Under the pieces are notes generated by a model that saw only the letters and a list, made by a program, of their open reading frames with translations, ran no database searches and was not told the DNA's origin. This document shows positions 27,494 to 32,397 of a stretch of DNA of 32,397 nt, one piece after another (position 1 is the stretch's first letter; every line of letters starts with the position of its first letter). Both the position numbers and the translations under genes were made by a program. This stretch comes from Deltaproteobacteria bacterium. GTDB lineage: Bacteria; Myxococcota_A; UBA9160; UBA4427. Where the stretch lies: NCBI GenBank assembly GCA_002709835.1, contig PAQX01000105.1, positions 1 to 32,397 of the forward strand, given 5' to 3'.

Positions 27494-28251
27494 CGTCCCA
27501 TCCTCGCCGCGAGCTTCCCGCGATCCGCCCCGCAATAGAAGCCGATCAGCGCGACCGCATGCCAGAAGACCGTCTTGAGCGGCCCCCGCGTCCGGTAGCG
27601 CCGCGACGAAGTCCTCGCAGCGGCCTCGAGCACGGTGAGTCTCCCCGCGCGCTGGATGCCGCGCACGAGGTCCAGGTCTTCCATGATCGGCACGAGTGCG
27701 ACGCCGCCCATCTGCTCCAACACGTTCCGGCGCACGAAGAGCGCCTGATCTCCATAAGGAAGGCCGAAGATCGAAACGCGGCGGGCCACCCACCACTCGA
27801 TCCAGCGCTCCCAGCCTCCCCGCTCCGCGAAGCGGAACGTGAACGCTCCGCCGGCACAACCTGGATCGGCCATCGCTGCCACCACCGCCCGCGACCAACC
27901 GGCCGGCAGCCGGGTATCCGCGTGCAGGAAGAGCAGCGTCTCTCCTTCTGTTCTTTCACTCCCCAGCCGGAGCTGGTGGGCGCGTCCCCTTCCCGGCGGC
28001 GCGCCCCCTGCCACGGGCGGGAATTCGTCCGCGAGTTCGAGGACGCGAGCTCCGGCCTCGCGAGCGATCGCGCAGGTCGCATCGCGACTGCCTGCATCGA
28101 CCACGAGTACGTCGACCCGGACATCCGCCCCACCCACCGGGTCCGTCCCCTCCTCGGAGGAGGAAGAGGCGTCCCGGTCGAGGGCACTCTCGACCGCGGC
28201 GACGATGCAAGCGGCTTCGTCCAGGGTCGGGATCACGACCGAAATCGACAC
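27490..28251 (-). CDS. Family 2 glycosyltransferase (TIGR04283-like)
   Basis: A 253-residue GT-A-fold transferase. It begins SISVVIPTLDEA, has VVDAGSRDAT (50-58), a HADT motif (110-113) that supplies the metal/nucleotide-sugar acid, and YGDQALFVRR (166-175) and MEDLDLVRG (190-198), matching the TIGR04283 subfamily annotated in some genomes as arsenosugar-related. That function is not supported by its neighbours. A low-complexity Ser/Glu/Asp insertion occupies about residues 27-45. The start is GTG at 28251. The stop overlaps the exporter start (ATGA), so it leads a three-gene coupled unit and could act on a molecule that the exporter moves. Confidence 0.88.
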   Translation of the reverse strand: MSISVVIPTLDEAACIVAAVESALDRDASSSSEEGTDPVGGADVRVDVLVVDAGSRDATCAIAREAGARVLELADEFPPVAGGAPPGRGRAHQLRLGSERTEGETLLFLHADTRLPAGWSRAVVAAMADPGCAGGAFTFRFAERGGWERWIEWWVARRVSIFGLPYGDQALFVRRNVLEQMGGVALVPIMEDLDLVRGIQRAGRLTVLEAAARTSSRRYRTRGPLKTVFWHAVALIGFYCGADRGKLAARMGR

Positions 28252-28365
28252 GAGCGCAGCCTAGCCCGGAAGCAGCCACCCGTCTCCGGCGGGGACGGAG
28301 CAGGCCGCCCCACCGGACCCCCGACGGTCCCAGACGCTCCGCTTGCCAACCGGACCGCCCTCCGA

Positions 28366-28395
28366 TTGACGGGCCGGGGGGCTTTGCCCTATCAC
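28366..28395 (+). promoter_or_regulatory. Promoter predicted to give a leaderless purM mRNA
   Basis: TTGACG (28366-28371; five of six consensus bases), an 18-base spacer, then TATCAC (28390-28395; four of six). Only six bases separate the -10 end from the purM GTG at 28402, so transcription should begin at or next to the start codon. No Shine-Dalgarno sequence precedes the GTG, consistent with leaderless translation. Confidence 0.55.
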
Positions 28396-28401
28396 TGCGC
28401 C

Positions 28402-29538
28402 GTGAGCCGTACCCCCGACGACCCGAAGACGCCCTCGGACGAGAGCTTTACCGAGACTGCTGCACCTGCCTACGCGGCGGCTGGGGTCGACCTCGACCAC
28501 GACGAGGCGTTCATCGACGACGTGAAGGAGATCGCCAAGGGGACCTTCCGCCCCGAGGTTCTCTCGTCGATCGGCGGGTTCGCCGGGATGTTCAAGGCGC
28601 CCGAGCGGTACGAGACGCCGATCTTCGTCGCGGCCACCGACGGCGTCGGCACGAAGCTGAAGCTCGCGGCCCAGATCGGGCGGTACGACACGATCGGGAT
28701 CGACTGCGTCGCCATGGTCGTGAACGACCTCGTGGTCCAGGGCGCCGAGCCCCTGATCTTCCTCGACTACATCGCCATGGGCGATCTCCACAGGGACACT
28801 GCCTCCGACGCCCTGCGCGGGGTCGTCGAAGGCTGCAAGCGGGCCGGCTGCGCCCTGCTCGGCGGCGAGACGGCGACGATGCCAGGGGTGTACCCCAAGG
28901 GCGAGCTCGAGATCGTCGGCTTCTCCGTCGGCGTCGTCGAGCGCGAGGGTGTTATCGACGGTTCCACCATCTCGGACGGCGACGTCCTGATCGGCCTCGC
29001 CTCGAGCGGCTTCCATAGCAACGGCTACTCGCTGGTCCGCTCGGTCCTCGACGCCGGTCTGGAAGCCGGTAAGTTCGACCTCTTCTCCGAGCCGGAGGGC
29101 ATGCGGACGAGCCTGGCGAGCGCGCTCCTGGCGCCGACCCGGATCTACGTGAAGCCGCTCCTGAATCTGATCCGCGACTTCGACGTCCACGGCATGGTCC
29201 ATGTCACCGGCGGCGGCTTCGAGGGCAACATCCCGCGGGTCCTTCCCGCCGGCGTGCGAGCCCGGGTCGATACCCAGGCCTGGCCCCGCCCCGAGGTCTA
29301 CGACTGGATCGCTCGAGAGGGCGACCTGCCGGAGACCGAGCTGCTCCGGGTTTTCAACTGCGGCATCGGCATGATCGTCGCGGTCCCCGAGGATCAGGCA
29401 GAGGACGTTCTCGACCGCCTGCGTGGGCTTGGCGAACGGGGACACCGGATCGGGACGATCGAGCGCAAGGCCGACGACGAGGCGCCGATCCTCTTCGACC
29501 CGGGTTTCCTCGGCATCGACCCGCACGCGCCTCAATAG
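28402..29538 (+). CDS. purM: Phosphoribosylformylglycinamidine cyclo-ligase (AIR synthetase)
   Basis: Closes the imidazole ring in de novo purine synthesis, forming AIR from FGAM with ATP. The 378-residue protein carries YAAAGVDLD at 24-32, the ATP-binding DGVGTKLK (80-87), DLVVQGAEPLIFLDYIA and GGETATMPGVY, where the usual GGETAEMP has Thr in place of Glu. GSGFHSNGYSL and VHVTGGGFEGNIPR are also present. The next in-frame start codon would remove the conserved AGVD region, so GTG at 28402 is preferred; the frame upstream overlaps the divergent glycosyltransferase and is not coding. The N-terminus is ~15-20 residues longer than usual. Confidence 0.95.
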   Translation: MSRTPDDPKTPSDESFTETAAPAYAAAGVDLDHDEAFIDDVKEIAKGTFRPEVLSSIGGFAGMFKAPERYETPIFVAATDGVGTKLKLAAQIGRYDTIGIDCVAMVVNDLVVQGAEPLIFLDYIAMGDLHRDTASDALRGVVEGCKRAGCALLGGETATMPGVYPKGELEIVGFSVGVVEREGVIDGSTISDGDVLIGLASSGFHSNGYSLVRSVLDAGLEAGKFDLFSEPEGMRTSLASALLAPTRIYVKPLLNLIRDFDVHGMVHVTGGGFEGNIPRVLPAGVRARVDTQAWPRPEVYDWIAREGDLPETELLRVFNCGIGMIVAVPEDQAEDVLDRLRGLGERGHRIGTIERKADDEAPILFDPGFLGIDPHAPQ

Positions 29539-29593
29539 TCGCCTTATGTTATCGCCTGCGGGCGCTCGGCGACGGGGTCCGCGGTCCATCCCC

Positions 29594-29615
29594 GTGACCG
29601 GGACGACCCGGTCAC
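29594..29615 (+). other. Perfect 9-bp hairpin with ACGA loop after purM
   Basis: GTGACCGGG, loop ACGA, CCCGGTCAC: a perfect nine-pair stem in the 100-base gap between purM and the oxidoreductase gene, ending 23 bases before its ATG. No U-run follows, so it is not a classic intrinsic terminator. It could slow transcription, protect the purM 3' end, or regulate the next gene. Confidence 0.6.
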
Positions 29616-29638
29616 CTTGAATCGAGAGTGGACGAGCG

Positions 29639-31093
29639 ATGGTCGAGATTCCGACACTCGATCCGAGTGAGGCGCCCCGGGCGCGCCGGTGGGACGCCCT
29701 CGTCCTCGGCAGCGGTCTTTCGGCGCTCGTCGCTGCGGCGCGGATCAGCGCAGCCGGACAGCGCGTGCTCGTCGTGGAAGAAGAAGCGCGGGCGACTCTT
29801 CCCGCCGCGCTCAAGGAGCCTTTCTTCCTTGGAGGCCTGCGAGACCAGGGCCTGTTGGACGCCACGCTTCGTGCGCTCACCGTTCCGCTCATCGATCGGC
29901 GCCGGATCGCGAACGAGCGACTCGCGTACCAGGTGCTCGCCGATCCCGTCCGATTCGACGTCGGACAGCCTCTGCTGACCGCGGACGAACTCGTCGCCTG
30001 GGGGCTCGCCAAGCCTGAAGAAGCCCAGCAGCTCGTACGGCGCCTCGTCGAAGCGGCGGAAGCGGAGCGGACCCTCCTCTACGAAGCGCCCTTCGTCCGC
30101 ACCGGGCGCCGCGCGGGCGGGTTCGTCACCATCCCTCCGGGTGGGGCACCCGCGCCTGCGGAGGGCAGCACCGCTCGACGGGGACTCCCCGGTGAAGTCT
30201 CCGCCGCCGAGGGCCCCCTCGCCCGGGTGATCGCGGCGCAGGTCCGGGCGCTCTCGAACGCGGCGAGCGACTCGGTCGCCCCTGAAGCCCAGGCGCGTCT
30301 CCTCGGACTGGGCCTCGCCGGTGGGGCGGGCTTCGCCGACGACCCCCCGTGGCTCGTCGACCTCTTCCGCAAGCGCGTGACCGCGCTCTACGGAGACATG
30401 CGAATCGTCTCCGGCGACTTCGAGATCGTGCAGGTCGCCGGCCAGCCCGGCATCCGCGTGGCACGGACCGGCGAGATCTGGCTCGGGCGCTGCCTGGTGC
30501 TCGGTGCGGCGCCGACCGCGCTTCGGGACACCTACGGCGACAACCCGCTCAGCCCGCCGCCGGGCCTCCTCGACCGACCGGGGCCCCGCTCCTATCGAGG
30601 CGCGTTCCTGTTCCGTGTACCGACGAACATCCTGCCGGAGGGGATGGGCGCCCGGGTGATCCTCCCCGGAACGGAGGGGCCCGACGGGCGGAAGTCGCCC
30701 ACCGCCGCGGTGACGGCGTTCCCTTGCCAGACCCATCCGTCGCGGGTGGACCTCGTCGCGCGCGCCGTTCTTCCCGACGCGCAGCCCGAGACCCTCGACG
30801 AGTCACTCCGGGCGCTCCGCGCGGACATCGCGGACCGGCTTCGGTCGCTGATGCCCTTCTGTGGCGACGAGCTGGCCTGGATCGACCACGACCGACCGAC
30901 CTGGGACAGCGATGACGGCTGGCTAGAGACGGCGCCGCCGGGTCAGGGCTGGCCCTCGGACATCGACCTCCGCCGCTCCGCGCGGCCGACCGTCTATTGC
31001 CTCGATCGCGCCGCGGCCGGCGCCCTCGGCCTCGAGGGCGACCTCCTGCTCGGATGGCGGGGCGGCGACGCAATCGCCGCCGAGCTCGGGTAG
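29639..31093 (+). CDS. FAD-dependent oxidoreductase, phytoene-desaturase-like N-terminus
   Basis: A 484-residue protein with the dinucleotide-binding fold near the N-terminus: DALVLGSGLSALVAAARIS (19-37) followed by AGQRVLVVEEE, ending in the acidic residues that hold FAD ribose. The C-terminus (LEGDLLLGWRGGDAIAAELG) resembles the closing FAD-contact segment of amine oxidase/phytoene desaturase-type flavoproteins. No membrane helix or signal peptide is apparent. Substrate is unknown and could be a lipid, carotenoid or amine. The ATG at 29639 has GAGAG/GGACGAG upstream. The ABC exporter gene begins nine bases after its stop, so the pair are likely co-transcribed. Confidence 0.75.
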   Translation: MVEIPTLDPSEAPRARRWDALVLGSGLSALVAAARISAAGQRVLVVEEEARATLPAALKEPFFLGGLRDQGLLDATLRALTVPLIDRRRIANERLAYQVLADPVRFDVGQPLLTADELVAWGLAKPEEAQQLVRRLVEAAEAERTLLYEAPFVRTGRRAGGFVTIPPGGAPAPAEGSTARRGLPGEVSAAEGPLARVIAAQVRALSNAASDSVAPEAQARLLGLGLAGGAGFADDPPWLVDLFRKRVTALYGDMRIVSGDFEIVQVAGQPGIRVARTGEIWLGRCLVLGAAPTALRDTYGDNPLSPPPGLLDRPGPRSYRGAFLFRVPTNILPEGMGARVILPGTEGPDGRKSPTAAVTAFPCQTHPSRVDLVARAVLPDAQPETLDESLRALRADIADRLRSLMPFCGDELAWIDHDRPTWDSDDGWLETAPPGQGWPSDIDLRRSARPTVYCLDRAAAGALGLEGDLLLGWRGGDAIAAELG

Positions 31094-31102
31094 CCCGGCG
31101 CG

Positions 31103-32212
31103 ATGACCGCGTCGGCCCAACCGACGACCGGCGACGGGGGCGACGCGGCTCCGGCCGAAGCGGAAAACCCGATTCCCGCCGACGCCCCCTCGACCGGCGC
31201 GCTTCTCTGGCGGCTGATCCGCCGTGCCCGCGGCTACGGCTGGATTATCACTGCGCTCTTTGCCCTGGGCTTCGTCGTCTCCGGGATCCGCTACGCCCGC
31301 GCCTGGATGATCCAGCCGGCCTACGACGAAGTGGTGACGCCCTTCCTTGGCGGCACACCGGTTCTCTTCGAGGCCGGCTCCCTCGCTTTCAACCTCGCAA
31401 TCGCCTACGCGACCACCATCGTGATCCAGCCCGCCGCCGTCTTCTTTCGCTCCTATTCGGCCCACTGGGTCGTCGCCAGCGTCCGTCGCGACCTCGACCA
31501 GGACATCGCCCGCCGTCTCCTGGCCGCCCCACTCCGCACCCACCGGAGCGGCACCAGCGGCGACTTCCTGGCACGCGCCCTGACCGATGCCCAGCTCGCC
31601 TGCCAGGCGGTGCTCCTCGTGTTCAACGAGGTGATCCTCAACTCGCAGCTCGTGCTGATGGGCTTCGTCGCGCTCGTCCTCACGAGCTGGCCGCTCAGCC
31701 TCCTGACCCTCCTCGGCCTCCCGGTCCTGCTCGGCGTGCTCTCCTTCTTCGGCAAGCGCGTCGAGAAACAGTCGAAGCGAAGGCAAGAGACCCAGGGCGA
31801 CCTCTCACAGAGGCTGCTGGCCATTCTCTCCGGGATCAAGGTGATCAAGGCCTTCCAGGGCCAGGACGTCGAAGCGTCCGCCTATGAGACCCAGACCGGC
31901 AAGTATTTCCGCCGCCACATGAAGGTCGTCTGGAACGGCGTCGCCGCGCGGGCCGTCGGCGAACTCGTGAACCCGACCCTCGCCCTGATCGTGATCGGCG
32001 TCGGCCTCTGGGCCGTGCTGGACGGGCGCCTCACCCTCGGCGTACTCATGCAGTTCGGCGCCTGCCTCGGGATCATCTACAAGCCGCTCAAGACGCTGAT
32101 CCAGCACTACCCGAAGATCATCGAAGCGAGCGCCGGCGCCCGGCGCGTCTTCCAGATCCTCGACCTCGAGGACGAGCCTGCGGATCGCCCCGACGCGTAT
32201 GTCTCAAGATGA
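31103..32212 (+). CDS. MsbA-like ABC exporter, membrane domain only, cut by junction
   Basis: The first 365 residues are the membrane half of a lipid-A/MsbA-type exporter: a low-complexity Ala/Pro-rich N-terminus (1-30), then multiple hydrophobic segments and the coupling-helix regions (RRLLAAPLRTHRSGTSGDFLAR; GIKVIKAFQGQ; ASAGARRVFQILDLEDEP). The ATPase half is absent. The frame reads native through codon 365 (GCG, 32195-32197), then runs four foreign codons to a TGA inside the AT-rich tail. A complete MsbA-type protein has about 580-600 residues. The truncation coincides exactly with the composition break and is probably an assembly artefact, not a pseudogene. Confidence 0.85.
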   Translation: MTASAQPTTGDGGDAAPAEAENPIPADAPSTGALLWRLIRRARGYGWIITALFALGFVVSGIRYARAWMIQPAYDEVVTPFLGGTPVLFEAGSLAFNLAIAYATTIVIQPAAVFFRSYSAHWVVASVRRDLDQDIARRLLAAPLRTHRSGTSGDFLARALTDAQLACQAVLLVFNEVILNSQLVLMGFVALVLTSWPLSLLTLLGLPVLLGVLSFFGKRVEKQSKRRQETQGDLSQRLLAILSGIKVIKAFQGQDVEASAYETQTGKYFRRHMKVVWNGVAARAVGELVNPTLALIVIGVGLWAVLDGRLTLGVLMQFGACLGIIYKPLKTLIQHYPKIIEASAGARRVFQILDLEDEPADRPDAYVSR

Positions 32213-32397
32213 TTTTAAGACCGCCCATATTATTAAAGAACTTGCTAACGATTTCAACTCAATTATTTCTATTGTTCAATATTCTATATGTAAAAATGCA
32301 TCTTATGCATCTTTGGACATTATAAAACAGGCTGAATTTATTTCCTTACTTGAAAATTTGTTTTGCTTTGTCTCTTATGTACGTGATATACATATGG
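32198..32397. other. AT-rich tail, foreign composition
   Basis: From about 32198 to the right end the DNA is about 29% GC (57 of 199 bases from 32199, counted by hand), against roughly two-thirds for the rest. Codons switch to ATT, TTT, AAA, AAT. The break falls at the end of an ACGCGT hexamer (32193-32198). No repeat, tRNA or attachment site was seen at the boundary. Confidence 0.9.
32199..32397 (+). CDS. Partial open frame in the AT-rich tail, unknown
   Basis: An ATG at 32199 begins a frame that stays open for 66 codons to the window end, unusual for DNA this AT-rich unless coding. It lies in a different frame from the exporter. The peptide is Ile/Ser/Leu-rich and helical-looking. The segment HIIKELANDFNSIISIV faintly recalls the dimerisation H-box of histidine kinases (AHDFNN), but with Asn where the phospho-acceptor His would be, and I do not assign a family. 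No ribosome-binding site precedes the ATG, so the true start may be elsewhere. Confidence 0.45.
   Translation, partial: MSQDDFKTAHIIKELANDFNSIISIVQYSICKNASYASLDIIKQAEFISLLENLFCFVSYVRDIHM

Noticed and set aside
29594..29615. Complete guanidine-II riboswitch
   Set aside because: Only one ACGA hairpin is present; no second ACGR hairpin was found in 29539-29638.

Overview
The window reads as one metagenome-style contig from a GC-rich (about two-thirds GC by eye) Gram-negative bacterium of the old deltaproteobacterial grade (Myxococcota, Desulfobacterota or Binatota-like). The clues are the 16S rRNA 5' end at the left edge, a type IV minor-pilin operon, a zapA/5-FTHF cyclo-ligase neighbourhood, smc beside ftsY, and MsbA/Mdl-type exporters. 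I cannot place it more precisely without a database. The left edge lies inside the 16S gene. The right edge, about 200 bases at about 29% GC, does not belong to the same genome by composition.

Layout, left to right. 1-182: 16S rRNA 5' end on the minus strand, with a leader, boxA-like element and candidate promoter up to about 584. 652-3352 (minus): a division and housekeeping cluster read zapB-like > zapA > 5-formyl-THF cyclo-ligase > tyrS. 3566-9666 (minus): gltB-gltD, both glutamate synthase subunits, behind a predicted 354-nt leader. 10096-12329 (minus): glpK-glpQ (glycerol kinase and glycerophosphodiester phosphodiesterase), translationally coupled. 12406-17661 (minus): smc then ftsY. 18137-21877 (minus): a tightly overlapped minor-pilin operon fimT-pilV-pilW-pilX followed by an Ig-like lipoprotein where PilY1 is often found. 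22107-23639 (minus): an aldehyde dehydrogenase. 23730-28251 (minus): a family 2 glycosyltransferase and two ABC half-exporters chained by ATGA overlaps. 28402-32197 (plus): purM, an FAD-dependent oxidoreductase, and the membrane part of a third, MsbA-like ABC exporter cut off by the junction.

Most of the window is core metabolism, division and secretion. Four items merit attention. First, the half-exporter pair carries exactly complementary degenerate ATPase motifs, predicting an asymmetric heterodimer. Second, the minor-pilin operon ends in a lipoprotein rather than a large PilY1. Third, the purM promoter sits so close to its GTG start that the mRNA should be leaderless. Fourth, the AT-rich tail is most likely an assembly chimera. 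I see no CRISPR array, no tRNA, no insertion sequence and no clear defence system. I did not find a convincing wholly new system.
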